A stretch of DNA of 64,000 bases from AP-15 sp963724435 (GCA_963724435.1 CAVRUN010000001.1:868001-932000); one strand, 5' to 3'. Shown: positions 17,407 through 26,580, counted from the stretch's first letter. Notes: generated from the letters alone by a model not told the origin. Numbers and translations are program-made.

Positions 17407-17467
17407 ACGGGAGCCTCGCAACATGACGTCCCGGCGAGATTAGCGGCGATCCAGTTAATCCTTCGTT

Positions 17468-18367
17468 TCAAATTTTAGTTTCTGACTTGGCGATAAAACG
17501 ATAGATGGCTGAAAAATCGAAGCCACCCGTGCCCTCATCGACAAACATCTGATAGAGGGCGGCCGCAGCGGCACCCATCGGGGTCGGCGCCGCCACTGCT
17601 CCTGCCGCCTGTTGCGCCAGCCGCAGGTCCTTCAGCATCATCGCCGCGGTAAAGCCTGCGGCATAATCTCGGTTCGCGGGCGATGACGGCACAGGTCCTG
17701 GCACCGGGCAGTAGCCGGTCAAGGCCCAGCATTGTCCTGTCGACTTGCTGACGACGTCGAATAAAGTCTGCGGCGTCAGTCCGAGCTTCTGTGCCAGTGT
17801 GAAGGCCTCGCAGACGCCGATCATCGAAATCGCGAGCAACATGTTGTTGCATATCTTGACCGCCTGGCCGTTGCCGGCGAGCCCGGTATGAACGATTGTG
17901 CGGCCCATCACTTCAAGGATTGGCCGGGCGCGTTCGAATGACGGCGCCTCGCCGCCGACCATGAACGTCAACGTTGCGGCGGCCGCACCCGCCGTGCCCC
18001 CCGAGACCGGCGCATCGACCATTTCGAAGCCGGCCTGATGCGCTGCTGCCGCGACCTGGCGAGCGGTGTCGACATCGATCGTCGAGCAATCGATCAGCAA
18101 TGCGCTCTTGCGGGCGCGACCCAGGATTCCACCATTGCCGAGATAGACCTCGCGCACCTGCGGCCCAGCCGGCAGCATCGTGATCACGACCTCGGCGGCC
18201 GCAATTGCCTCCGCTGCGCTCGCCGCCGCCCGCCCGCCGTTCGCCGCTAACGCCGCCACCGCCGCCGGGACGAGATCGTAGCCCATTACTTGATGGCCGG
18301 CCTTGACGAGGTTTGCCGCCATCGGCGCGCCCATGTTACCGAGCCCGATAAAGCCGATTGCCGTCAT
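17468..18367 (-). CDS. mmsB: 3-hydroxyisobutyrate dehydrogenase
   Basis: Oxidises 3-hydroxyisobutyrate to methylmalonate semialdehyde with NAD in valine breakdown. 299 residues: N-terminal Rossmann motif 'GFIGLGNMGAPMAANLVKAG', substrate motif 'DAPVSGGTAGAAAATLTFMVGG' split across residues 120-141, and 'GNGQAVKICNNM' with the catalytic lysine near residue 170. Overlaps the upstream enoyl-CoA hydratase-like gene by 4 bases. Last gene of a three-gene operon for consecutive steps from isobutyryl-CoA; mmsA, the next enzyme, is not in the window. Confidence 0.93.
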   Translation of the reverse strand: MTAIGFIGLGNMGAPMAANLVKAGHQVMGYDLVPAAVAALAANGGRAAASAAEAIAAAEVVITMLPAGPQVREVYLGNGGILGRARKSALLIDCSTIDVDTARQVAAAAHQAGFEMVDAPVSGGTAGAAAATLTFMVGGEAPSFERARPILEVMGRTIVHTGLAGNGQAVKICNNMLLAISMIGVCEAFTLAQKLGLTPQTLFDVVSKSTGQCWALTGYCPVPGPVPSSPANRDYAAGFTAAMMLKDLRLAQQAAGAVAAPTPMGAAAAALYQMFVDEGTGGFDFSAIYRFIAKSETKI

Positions 18368-19482
18368 GATTTCGTTTCCTTCCGGTTCGGCTGATCAAAG
18401 TACAATTCGTGATTGCCCAGTGAAGCGAAAAAGCTCTCGACCATCGCGTCATCGACCTCGGCGAGGCTCGCCGGCCGCCAGTTCGGCTTTTGATCTTTGT
18501 CGATCAATCGAGCACGCACGCCTTCATAGAAATCATGCGCCGTCATGAAGTGCTGCGTCAGTCGGTATTCGAGCTGCAACGCCTGCTCGACATCGTAATC
18601 CCGCCCGACGGTAAGTTGGTGCAAGGTGACCTTCAGGCTGGTCGGGGATTTGGTCAACAGACCGGTGCGGGTCTCAGCCGCCCATCCGGCATCGGGCGTG
18701 CCCGAGTTTGCTTCGGCCAAAAGCGCGGCAAGGATCTCCTCGATCGCATCGTCGGCAAAGCAACGGTCGATCGCCGGGCGCAGTGGCGCCAGCGATGCCG
18801 GCCCAGGATCGGTTGCGAATTTGGCGAGCAGTGCTTCGGCCTGGGTGAACTCTGATCCCGGGTTCCAGTCCATCTCGGCGAGCTTCGCAGTCAGCGCCTC
18901 GGCGCATTCGTGGTCAATGATCTGCGTCGCAAACCCACAATAGAGCGCGTCGCTCGGCTTGAGCCGTACCCCGGTTAGACCGAGATAGCGGCCAACCTGT
19001 CCAGGGCATCGGTTCAAGAACCGCGTCGCCCCGACATCCGGAAATAGCCCGATCGCGGTCTCCGGCATCGCGAACATCGTGCGCTCGGTCCCGATGCGAT
19101 AGGCGCCGTTGACTGAGATCCCGGCGCCGCCGCCCATCGTGATCCCGTCGATAATTGTGATATAGGGTTTGGGAAAGCGGTGGATAGCGCGGATCAGCTC
19201 GTATTCCTCGCGAAAGAACGTGGCGGTCAGATCGTGATCGCCTCTGATCCCACGCCCAGCTTCGTAAACCGCACGCACATCACCGCCGGCGCAAAAGGCC
19301 CGGTCACCGGCGCCCCGCACAACGACCGCATACACCGCCGGGTCTGCTCCCCAGGCCGCGAGCGCCGGGGTGATCCGGCGATAGTTGGCGAGGGTCAATG
19401 CGTTTAGCGCCTGCGGCCGGTTGATTGTCAGTGTCGCAATCCCGCCCACCCGATCGAGCAGGATCTCCTCGCCATCATTCAT
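18364..19482 (-). CDS. 3-hydroxyisobutyryl-CoA hydrolase (enoyl-CoA hydratase/isomerase superfamily)
   Basis: 372 residues from the ATG at 19482 (MNDGEE). Crotonase fold with oxyanion-hole motifs 'AFCAGGDVRAVYE' and 'ITMGGGAGISVNG' and the active-site segment 'MPETAIGLFPDVGATRFL', which is typical of HIBCH rather than plain hydratases. The longer length and the HIBCH C-terminal extension ('SPTSLKVTLHQL') fit. It releases 3-hydroxyisobutyrate for the dehydrogenase encoded next. The first 8 bases overlap the acyl-CoA dehydrogenase 3' end. The frame stays open upstream of 19482 but only as a shadow of that gene. Confidence 0.9.
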   Translation of the reverse strand: MNDGEEILLDRVGGIATLTINRPQALNALTLANYRRITPALAAWGADPAVYAVVVRGAGDRAFCAGGDVRAVYEAGRGIRGDHDLTATFFREEYELIRAIHRFPKPYITIIDGITMGGGAGISVNGAYRIGTERTMFAMPETAIGLFPDVGATRFLNRCPGQVGRYLGLTGVRLKPSDALYCGFATQIIDHECAEALTAKLAEMDWNPGSEFTQAEALLAKFATDPGPASLAPLRPAIDRCFADDAIEEILAALLAEANSGTPDAGWAAETRTGLLTKSPTSLKVTLHQLTVGRDYDVEQALQLEYRLTQHFMTAHDFYEGVRARLIDKDQKPNWRPASLAEVDDAMVESFFASLGNHELYFDQPNRKETKS

Positions 19483-20623
19483 TCGACGGGCCGAGCAAAC
19501 GCCGAGCGATGATGACCCGCATGATCTCGTTTGTGCCTTCGAGGATCTGGTGCACGCGCACGTCGCGCAAATAGCGCTCGATCGGGAAGTCCTTGAGATA
19601 ACCGTAACCGCCAAACAGCTGCAGCGCCTCGTTGCAAACGTGAAAGCCGGCATCTGTCGCAAAACGCTTGGCCATCGCGCAATGCATGACGGCCTGCGGG
19701 TCGGCGGTGTCGAGGCTCGCCGCACCGCGCCACACTATCAGTCGCGCCGCGTCGATCTCGGTCGCCATATCCGCGAGTTTGAACTGCAGCGCCTGAAAAT
19801 CCGCAAGCGGCCGTCCGAATTGGCGACGCTCGCCGAGATGCGTCCGCGCCGCTTCGAGACAGGCGCGCGCCCCTCCCAATGAGCATGCTGCGATGTTGAG
19901 CCGCCCGCCGTCGAGCCCCATCATCGCGATCTTGAAGCCGTCGCCCTCGGCGCCGAGCCGGTTGGCGACCGGCACCCGGCAATCCTCAAAAATCACCATC
20001 GCGGTCGGCTGCGAATTCCAGCCAAGCTTTTTTTCCCTTTTGCCAAATGACAAACCCGGTGCCCCCTTTTCCACCACGAGGCAGGAGATGCCGTGCGGTC
20101 CCTCGCCGCCGGTCCGGACCATCGCGACATAGATGTCGCTGGCGCCGCCGCCCGAAATAAACGCCTTGGTGCCGTTTAAGACGTAATCATCGCCATCGCG
20201 GCGGGCGCGCGTTGTCAACGCCGCTGCGTCCGAGCCGCTGCCCGGCTCTGTCAGGCAATAACTGGCAAGATGGTCCATCCGCGTCAGCTTTGTCACAAAG
20301 CGGGCACGCTGCTCGTCATTACCAAAGCGGTCAATTATCCACGAGACCATGTTGTGGATCGATAGATAGGCGGCGGTGGAAACGCAGGCAGCAGCCAGTT
20401 CCTCGAAGAGGATCGCGGCGTCGATCCGGCCAAGCCCGCTGCCGCCGAATTCTTCATGAACATAGATCCCCGCGAAGCCCAGCGCCGCTGCCCGCCGCAG
20501 CGCTTCGACAGGGAATTCCTGGCGCTCGTCCCAGCCTGGGGCGTTCGGCAGCCATTCCTCGCGTGCAAAAACCCGTGCGGTCTCCTGAAACGCCCGTTGC
20601 TCGTCGGAGAGCGCGAAATCCAT
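19475..20623 (-). CDS. Acyl-CoA dehydrogenase, probable isobutyryl-CoA dehydrogenase
   Basis: FAD enzyme of 382 residues for alpha,beta-oxidation of a short branched acyl-CoA. Visible motifs: 'YCLTEPGSGSDAAAL' (FAD/substrate), 'NGTKAFISGGG', 'ERRQFGRPLADFQALQFKLA', 'QLFGGYGYLKDFPIERY' and the catalytic-base segment 'LEGTNEIMRVI'. The operon with HIBCH and 3-hydroxyisobutyrate dehydrogenase points to isobutyryl-CoA as substrate. The separate enoyl-CoA hydratase expected between this step and HIBCH is not encoded here. First gene of the minus-strand operon. Confidence 0.9.
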   Translation of the reverse strand: MDFALSDEQRAFQETARVFAREEWLPNAPGWDERQEFPVEALRRAAALGFAGIYVHEEFGGSGLGRIDAAILFEELAAACVSTAAYLSIHNMVSWIIDRFGNDEQRARFVTKLTRMDHLASYCLTEPGSGSDAAALTTRARRDGDDYVLNGTKAFISGGGASDIYVAMVRTGGEGPHGISCLVVEKGAPGLSFGKREKKLGWNSQPTAMVIFEDCRVPVANRLGAEGDGFKIAMMGLDGGRLNIAACSLGGARACLEAARTHLGERRQFGRPLADFQALQFKLADMATEIDAARLIVWRGAASLDTADPQAVMHCAMAKRFATDAGFHVCNEALQLFGGYGYLKDFPIERYLRDVRVHQILEGTNEIMRVIIARRLLGPSNE

Positions 20624-20686
20624 GCCGCGAATATAGCTGCAACCGAGTAGCCTGCAACCAATCCAGGCTGCCGTTGTCAGTTGGGG

Positions 20687-21931
20687 TCAGCCTTCGGCAG
20701 CATGCTCGGCTAGCCTCATACCGGCAGGAAGAGGCTTGAAATGTCTCGACAGAGCGAGTCCTTGGCGCTGGTATGACGAGCCAATGGCGCTCCCATAAAG
20801 TTTATCCGGCCGGGTGATCAGGCGCTCATACACGAGGCGGCCAACGATTTGGCCGTGCTCGATCAGGAACGGCACTTCGTGTGCGCGAACTTCCAACACC
20901 GCGCGGCTTCCCTTGCCTCCAGTCTCCGCCATACCAAAACCGGGATCGAAGAAACCCGCGTAATGCACCCGAAATTCACCAACGAGCGTGTCGTAGGCCA
21001 GCATCTCTGCTGCCTGATCGGTCGGTATCGCGACCGCCTCGCGCGATGCTAGGACGTAGAAGTCCTCGGGATCCAGGATTATCCCTTCTTTGTTGGCCTT
21101 GAATACCGGATCCCAAAAATCTTGCACATCGTAGTAGTTTGTTACGTCAACATCTATTACTGGCGTATGTTTTTTTGCCTTGTAGCCGACGAAGCCGTTT
21201 TGCAGCGTACCGCTTACGTCAACGGTCACTGCGAGCCCGCCCTCGATAAATTCGCGGCTGATCGGCGAACCGGCGGATACCACGTCGAAGCCGACTTCTT
21301 CGTGCAGCCGGCGCAGCGCGGCATTGCTTGAAGTTGGCCTTCCTCGCCGTACCCGCAGTTGAACCAGGCGTGAACCCGTACGAACCCGAATACTGAAGGA
21401 CCTGGGAGATAGCTCTGCGTAAAGCGCTCCAGAGTAATTAGATTTAATGCTGTCGAATTCTGTCCCGTAATCGGTAATTACGCGCGCAAAGACATTTAAG
21501 CGTCCTGTTGAACTTTTCGGGTTGGCTGAACCCGACGTTCTGTATCGAAGTGCTAGATGTTCCAGCAGCTGAACAATGTACACGCAGTCCTTTTCCAGCA
21601 CAGCGCCCTTGCTCAGGTCGAGTGTATGAAGCGACATGGCGCTTAATTTTTCTGCAACCGTGCGATCCGGGCCAGGAAGAAAACTCGAGCGGACACGATG
21701 GGCTACGCTTCCCAGGCGCAGATCAAGGCTCGCCGGCTGAATCTGGTCATCAGAAATCCGTTCAAGGGATTTGATCTCGCGAGTACGCTCGATCGCGTCA
21801 CGCAACAACTGCGAGGGCAGGATCCCGGTTGCGTGCTCAAGCTCTCGCGGCTGGGGAGGCGGAAATAAGTCGCCAGTGGACGGCTCGGACTCTGGCACTG
21901 GGAACAGCACGGGCTGCATCGGTTCCGACAT
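20687..21931 (-). CDS. dcd: 2'-deoxycytidine 5'-triphosphate deaminase, two-domain type
   Basis: Deaminates dCTP to dUTP for thymidylate synthesis. 414 residues from the ATG at 21931, about twice the classical Dcd, as in the alphaproteobacterial long form with two dUTPase-like jelly-roll halves. Half one contains 'QIQPASLDLRLGSVAHRV' and 'KSSTGRLNVFARV'; half two contains 'HYAGFFDPGFG', then 'RAVLEVRAHEVPFLIEHGQ' with the likely catalytic glutamate. Divergent from trpD. A trpG gene, which often precedes trpD in this group, is absent between them. Confidence 0.9.
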   Translation of the reverse strand: MSEPMQPVLFPVPESEPSTGDLFPPPQPRELEHATGILPSQLLRDAIERTREIKSLERISDDQIQPASLDLRLGSVAHRVRSSFLPGPDRTVAEKLSAMSLHTLDLSKGAVLEKDCVYIVQLLEHLALRYRTSGSANPKSSTGRLNVFARVITDYGTEFDSIKSNYSGALYAELSPRSFSIRVRTGSRLVQLRVRRGRPTSSNAALRRLHEEVGFDVVSAGSPISREFIEGGLAVTVDVSGTLQNGFVGYKAKKHTPVIDVDVTNYYDVQDFWDPVFKANKEGIILDPEDFYVLASREAVAIPTDQAAEMLAYDTLVGEFRVHYAGFFDPGFGMAETGGKGSRAVLEVRAHEVPFLIEHGQIVGRLVYERLITRPDKLYGSAIGSSYQRQGLALSRHFKPLPAGMRLAEHAAEG

Positions 21932-22240
21932 AATGCACATACTCGTCTAAATCGATTAGCACTGTATCTAATCTTCCAAGGCCACTCCGGAAACACGAAT
22001 GGCAACTTCGCTCCTCCCACCGCAGCGAGCCAAAATACAGACAGTCGGCGCCAACTTGAACGAAGGCGTGCCGCCGATTGGCTAGGAACCGGTCACCGCG
22101 CCAACAATTCGGCACTCCCGCGCGGGATCCTGACCGACACAGATACGGTCGTTTCCGTCTGAACGAAGGGGCTGTTATAAAGGTGGCCTTTTCCAGCGGG
22201 CGCCGCACATGGTCCTGACACTCGATAGTCAAGCAGCCTC
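21932..22240. other. Divergent intergenic region between dcd and trpD
   Basis: About 310 bases between the two divergent starts. Both promoters should lie here. I see no convincing gene, trp leader peptide with tandem Trp codons, or attenuator hairpin; the open frames across it show no recognisable protein. Confidence 0.5.
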
Positions 22241-23281
22241 ATGACAGGCGATCTCAAGTCGCTGCTAAAGATGGTTGCCGCGGGCCTCAGCTTGAGCGAG
22301 AGCGAGGCCGAAACGGCATTCGACATCATCATGAGCGGAGATGCGACGCCATCGCAGATGGGAGGCTTCTTGCTGGCGCTGCGCGTCCGCGGCGAGACGG
22401 TCGACGAGATTACCGGTGCGGCTCGGATCATGCGAGCCAAGGCGGTGCATATAGAGGCACCGCACGGGGCCATCGACACTTGCGGAACCGGCGGCGATGC
22501 CTCGGGCAGCTTCAATATCTCAACAGCGAGCGCCTTGGTCGTTGCCGGCTGCGGCGTACCGGTCGCCAAGCACGGCAACAGAGCGCTGTCGTCGAGATCG
22601 GGTTCGGCCGACGTCTTGACGGCGCTGGGTGTCAACATCGACGCCGATCTTGCGATTGTCCGCGCCTGCTTGTGGGAAGTTGGTATCGGATTTCTGATGG
22701 CGCCGCGCCATCACAGCGCGACCCGCCATGTCGCCCCCACTCGTGTCGAACTTGGCACCCGGACGATCTTCAACCTGTTGGGACCGCTGTCGAGCCCGGC
22801 CCTGGCGCGGCGACAGTTAGTCGGCGTGTTCGCCCCCGAATGGGTACGGCCAATGGCTGAGGTATTGGGACGACTGGGCGGCGAGCGTGCCTGGGTCGTC
22901 CACGGCGACGGCCTCGATGAATTGACGACAGCGGGCCCAACAAAAGTCGCCGCGCTTGAAAACGAACGGGTAGAGACATTCGAAATCAGCGCCGGCGACG
23001 CCGGCTTGCCGTCGGCGCGGCTCGAAGATTTGCGCGGCGGCGAGCCGCCCCTTAACGCCCGGCTGATGCACAATCTGCTCGCGGGAGTGGGCGGACCGTT
23101 GCGCGACGTCGTGTTGCTGAACAGTGCAGCGGCCCTGCTGATCGCCGGGCGCGCCGCGAACCTCTATGAGGGGGCTGAACTCGCGGCGCGAGCGATCGAT
23201 TCCGGAGCGGCGCGCCGGATCCTCGACGCTCTCGTCTCCCGCACTAACATGCCCGCGGAAACGTCGGAGGTCGCCCGATGA
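22241..23281 (+). CDS. trpD: Anthranilate phosphoribosyltransferase
   Basis: Second step of tryptophan synthesis: joins anthranilate to PRPP. 346 residues with 'DTCGTGGDASGSFNIST' (PRPP-binding glycine loop) near 80-96, 'KHGNRALSSRSGSADVLTAL', 'GIGFLMAPRHHSATRHV' and 'RTIFNLLGPLSSPA'. All expected motifs are intact. It overlaps the downstream trpC-moaC gene by 4 bases (ATGA), so translation is probably coupled. The trpD-trpC-moaC-moeA-lexA order is a known alphaproteobacterial arrangement. Confidence 0.96.
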   Translation: MTGDLKSLLKMVAAGLSLSESEAETAFDIIMSGDATPSQMGGFLLALRVRGETVDEITGAARIMRAKAVHIEAPHGAIDTCGTGGDASGSFNISTASALVVAGCGVPVAKHGNRALSSRSGSADVLTALGVNIDADLAIVRACLWEVGIGFLMAPRHHSATRHVAPTRVELGTRTIFNLLGPLSSPALARRQLVGVFAPEWVRPMAEVLGRLGGERAWVVHGDGLDELTTAGPTKVAALENERVETFEISAGDAGLPSARLEDLRGGEPPLNARLMHNLLAGVGGPLRDVVLLNSAAALLIAGRAANLYEGAELAARAIDSGAARRILDALVSRTNMPAETSEVAR

Positions 23282-24543
23282 GCGACGTGCTTGAGCGAAT
23301 TTGCGCCGAGAAACGCGCGTATATTGCCCGCTTGAAAGTGGAATACTCTGAAGCGAAGCTGGTGGACGCGCTCGCCGAGGCTCCACCGGCGCGGCTCTTT
23401 GCTGCCGCCCTCGAGCGGCATTTGGCGCAAGGCCGTTTCGGACTGATCACTGAGATCAAGAAGGCTTCGCCGAGCGCCGGGCTGATCCGACAGGATTTCG
23501 ATCCGGCTGCTCTCGCCCGCGGCTACGAGGCTGGTGGTGCCAGCTGTTTGTCAGTGCTGACTGACGCGCCGTTCTTTCAAGGCAGCAATGATGATCTGCA
23601 GGCGGCCCGCGGCGCCGCTTCATTGCCTATCCTGCGCAAGGATTTCATCCTCGACCCCTATCAGGTCCTCGAAAGCCGCCTGATCGGGGCGGATTGTATA
23701 TTGGTCATTATGGCGGCGCTGTCCGACAACGACGCACGCGAGCTGGCCGCCGCCGCGGCCGAACTGGGCCTCGATGTGCTGGCCGAGGTGCATGATCAAG
23801 CGGAACTCGAGCGCGCCCTGCTGCTTGGCTGCCGTTTGATCGGCATCAACAACCGCAATCTCAAGACGTTAAGCGTCGATCTCGGTACGACGGAACGGCT
23901 GACAAGCAGGGTGCCGTCCGATCAAATCGTCGTCGCCGAGAGCGGGATTCGTGGTCCCGTTGATCTCGAGCGGCTCTCCGCGTCCGGCGCGCGATGTTTC
24001 CTTGTCGGCGAAACCTTGATGCGCGAGCGCGATGTGGCCGCAGCGACGCGCCATCTGCTCAGTCTGCCGAAATTTACGCATCTCGACGCGCAGGGTCGCG
24101 CCCGCATGGTCGACGTCTCAGATAAGACCGAGAGCGATCGTGTCGCCGTCGCCGGCGCGCGCGTGATTATGCTGCCTGAAACTCTGGAGCGAATCAGAGC
24201 AGGCGATGTCGCGAAGGGCGACGTGCTCGCGGTGGCAAGACTAGCGGGGATCATGGCTGCCAAACGCACCTCTGAGTTGATCCCTTTGTGTCATCCCCTG
24301 TGGTTGACATCCGTGGAAGTTGATCTCGCCTGCGTGCCCGAAAGGAACGCAGTCGAGATCGTCGCTACCTGCAGCCTGCACGGGCGCACCGGTGTCGAAA
24401 TGGAGGCGCTGACCGCGGCCAGCGTCGCGGCGTTGACGATATATGACATGTGTAAGGCGGTTGATCGCGGCATGGTTATCACCGATGTGCGTTTGTTGCG
24501 CAAATCTGGCGGCCGGTCAGGAAATTGGGGGGCCAAGGCGTGA
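23278..24543 (+). CDS. trpC-moaC: TrpC-MoaC fusion: indole-3-glycerol-phosphate synthase + cyclic pyranopterin monophosphate synthase
   Basis: One 421-residue frame encodes two enzymes that are normally separate. Residues 1 to about 262 are TrpC: 'ITEIKKASPSAG', 'PILRKDFILDPYQV', 'LAEVHDQAEL', 'GINNRNLKTL' and 'VAESGIRGP' are all present. Residues about 266-421 are MoaC: 'RMVDVSDKTESDRVAVAGA', 'KRTSELIPLCHPLWLT', 'GRTGVEMEALTAAS' and 'YDMCKAVDRGM'. The junction 'LLSLPKFTHLDAQGRARM' joins a normal TrpC end directly to a normal MoaC start without a linker or stop codon. No internal ribosome site is evident, although the Met at 24106 could start a short MoaC. Overlaps trpD and moeA by 4 bases each. 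Confidence 0.92.
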   Translation: MSDVLERICAEKRAYIARLKVEYSEAKLVDALAEAPPARLFAAALERHLAQGRFGLITEIKKASPSAGLIRQDFDPAALARGYEAGGASCLSVLTDAPFFQGSNDDLQAARGAASLPILRKDFILDPYQVLESRLIGADCILVIMAALSDNDARELAAAAAELGLDVLAEVHDQAELERALLLGCRLIGINNRNLKTLSVDLGTTERLTSRVPSDQIVVAESGIRGPVDLERLSASGARCFLVGETLMRERDVAAATRHLLSLPKFTHLDAQGRARMVDVSDKTESDRVAVAGARVIMLPETLERIRAGDVAKGDVLAVARLAGIMAAKRTSELIPLCHPLWLTSVEVDLACVPERNAVEIVATCSLHGRTGVEMEALTAASVAALTIYDMCKAVDRGMVITDVRLLRKSGGRSGNWGAKA

Positions 24544-25754
24544 TTTCGGTAGAAGAAGCGCTGCGGCGGCTGTTGGCTCTGATCGAGACGTTGCCGCGCG
24601 AGCAGATCGGATTGGCCGACGGCCTCGGCCGAGTGCTCGCAGAGGATGTCGCCGCCCGCCGTACTCAACCGCCCTTTGCCGTATCGGCAATGGACGGCTA
24701 TGCCGTGCGAGCCGACGACCTTGGCCATATTCCCGCCGAGTTGCGTATTGTTGCCGAGGTGCCGGCGGGGGCAGGTTTCGGTGGCCACGTGGGCCAGGGA
24801 GAAGCGGCGCGCATCTTCACAGGGGCGCCGATGCCGGCCGGCACTGATACCGTCGTGATTCAGGAAGACACCAAGCGCGAGGGCGACCGGGTACGGGTGC
24901 TCGAAGCCGCGCAGCGTGGTCGTCACGTGCGGTCGGAAGGCCTCGATTTCACCGAAGGCGAAATGTTGCTGACAGCGGGACGTCGGTTGACAGCGCGCGA
25001 TATCGGCCTTCTCGCGGCAATGAACCGGCCGTGGCTGTTCGTCCGCCGCCTGCCACGTGTTGGCATTCTGTCGACCGGTGACGAGATTGTCATGCCGGGG
25101 GAACCAATCGGGCCGCATCAGATCGTAAGTTCGAACAGCCTTGCGCTTTCTGCGGTGGTGTCGGCCTGCGGTGGGATCCCCGTTTCCGTTGGCAATGCTC
25201 CGGACGATCCCGAAGCAGTGAGACGGATCGCCGGCGCGACACGCGGCCTCGATCTGCTGGTGACCACCGGCGGCGCGTCTGTCGGCGAGCATGACCTTGT
25301 GCGCGATGCTCTAGCCACAGATGGGTTCGAGCTCGAGTTCTGGCAAATCGCGATGCGGCCTGGCAAGCCATTGATGGTTGGCCGATACCACGGGACGCCG
25401 ATGCTCGGTCTACCCGGGAATCCGGTCTCAACCTTTGTTTGCTCGGTACTGTTTCTGGTCCCGGCCATCAAGCGGCTGAGTGGTGATTCCGCTGCCGACA
25501 CCTGCGTGTCAACTGCCCGACTCGGCGCACCAATCGCCGCCAACGACCGCCGCCAAGATTACCTGCGCGCCCGAGTAGCTCACGCCGCTGATGGAGTAGA
25601 GGAGGTTTTCCCATTTGACCTGCAGGACAGCTCCGTGATGCGCCTCCTGTCACTCGCCGATTGCCTGATCCTGCGTCCCCCGCATGCCCCCAGCGCTGCG
25701 ATCGGAGACATGGTTCCCGTCGTTCGCTTCCCCATCGGTGCGTTACCAATCTGA
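24540..25754 (+). CDS. moeA: Molybdopterin molybdenumtransferase
   Basis: Inserts molybdate into adenylylated molybdopterin. 404 residues starting at the GTG at 24540 that overlaps the trpC-moaC stop (GTGA) and has a GGGGGG/AAGG tract just upstream; a TTG at 24525 is possible. Motifs: 'PPFAVSAMDGYAVRADD', 'RIFTGAPMPAGTDTVVIQED', 'VGILSTGDEIV', 'TTGGASVGEHDLV', 'RPGKPLMVGRYHGTPMLGLP' (a 20-residue run) and a C-terminal domain IV. Complete. Together with the MoaC half of the upstream gene it supplies two molybdenum-cofactor steps. Confidence 0.95.
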   Translation: MISVEEALRRLLALIETLPREQIGLADGLGRVLAEDVAARRTQPPFAVSAMDGYAVRADDLGHIPAELRIVAEVPAGAGFGGHVGQGEAARIFTGAPMPAGTDTVVIQEDTKREGDRVRVLEAAQRGRHVRSEGLDFTEGEMLLTAGRRLTARDIGLLAAMNRPWLFVRRLPRVGILSTGDEIVMPGEPIGPHQIVSSNSLALSAVVSACGGIPVSVGNAPDDPEAVRRIAGATRGLDLLVTTGGASVGEHDLVRDALATDGFELEFWQIAMRPGKPLMVGRYHGTPMLGLPGNPVSTFVCSVLFLVPAIKRLSGDSAADTCVSTARLGAPIAANDRRQDYLRARVAHAADGVEEVFPFDLQDSSVMRLLSLADCLILRPPHAPSAAIGDMVPVVRFPIGALPI

Positions 25755-25792
25755 GCAAGCCGGTCTGGAGAAATTCGACCCCTTTGCAGTAC

Positions 25793-25821
25793 TTGACGGA
25801 GCATGCGAACTAAAGTAGAAC
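25793..25821 (+). promoter_or_regulatory. lexA promoter with overlapping LexA operator (SOS box)
   Basis: A -35-like TTGACG (25793-25798) and a -10-like TAGAAC (25816-25821) are spaced by 17 bases. The direct repeat GAAC-N7-GAAC at 25807-25821 is the reverse complement of the alphaproteobacterial LexA box GTTC-N7-GTTC and covers the -10 element. It lies 48 bases upstream of the lexA ATG. This predicts autorepression of lexA and an SOS response of the alphaproteobacterial type. The motif is exact; the promoter elements are inferred. Confidence 0.85.
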
Positions 25822-25869
25822 GGCCATTGTGTTTAGGATTCGTTCTGAGCTGCTGGGGAAGGGGTTCTC

Positions 25870-26571
25870 ATGCTGACTGTAAAGCAGCGCGAATTGCTGA
25901 TGTTTATCAATCAGAGGCTGATCTCGACAGGAGTTTCGCCATCCTTTGACGAGATGAAGGATGCACTCCGCCTAAAATCTAAGTCCGGGATTCATCGGCT
26001 CGTTAGCGGGCTGGAAGAACGCGGCTTTATCCGGAGGCTGCCGCATCGTGCGCGAGCGTTGGAAGTCGTCAAACTGCCCGAGGAAAGTGCTGCTCCAACC
26101 GGCGACCGTGGCGGATTCTCTGCCAAGGTGATCCACGGTGATTTCAGGGCGTCATTGCCCGGGACGTCGGTGGCACCCGATGTCGAGGCCGTCGAGTTGC
26201 CGTTGTATGGCCGGATAGCGGCCGGCACGCCGATCGAGGCGCTGCGTGACCAAAACGCATCAATCGGTGTGCCGGCAAGTCTGCTCGGACATACCGGCGA
26301 GCATTACGCGCTCGAAGTTGCCGGTGACAGCATGATCGAAGCCGGGATTCTTGACGGTGACACGGTGATTATCGAGCGCGGCGATACCGCCGAGAACGGG
26401 ACTGTAGTCGTGGCCCTGATCGATGAGCAGGAGGTGACGCTGAAGCGCTTACGCCGCCGGGGTGCTTCGATCGCGCTCGAGCCAGCGAACAAAGCCTATG
26501 AAACCAGAATATTCGGTCCCGATCGGGTCAAGGTGCAGGGACGCCTTGTTGGCTTACTGCGCCGCTATTGA
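25870..26571 (+). CDS. lexA: LexA repressor
   Basis: SOS regulator, 233 residues. N-terminal winged helix ('LLMFINQRLISTGVSPSFDE', 'SGIHRLVSGLEERGFIRRLP'), a linker, then the S24 autoprotease: cleavage site Ala-Gly in 'YGRIAAGTPIEA', nucleophile Ser in 'AGDSMIEAGILDGDTVI' and general-base Lys in 'EVTLKRLRR'. The start is the ATG at 25870, with GGGGAAGGGG upstream. Its own promoter carries the GAAC-N7-GAAC box, so although it follows moeA it can be transcribed alone. Confidence 0.97.
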   Translation: MLTVKQRELLMFINQRLISTGVSPSFDEMKDALRLKSKSGIHRLVSGLEERGFIRRLPHRARALEVVKLPEESAAPTGDRGGFSAKVIHGDFRASLPGTSVAPDVEAVELPLYGRIAAGTPIEALRDQNASIGVPASLLGHTGEHYALEVAGDSMIEAGILDGDTVIIERGDTAENGTVVVALIDEQEVTLKRLRRRGASIALEPANKAYETRIFGPDRVKVQGRLVGLLRRY

Positions 26572-26580
26572 GGGCATAGT

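Noticed and set aside
24291..25292. 333-residue minus-strand frame over moaC-moeA
   Set aside because: Shadow of moeA; no motif and no ribosome site.
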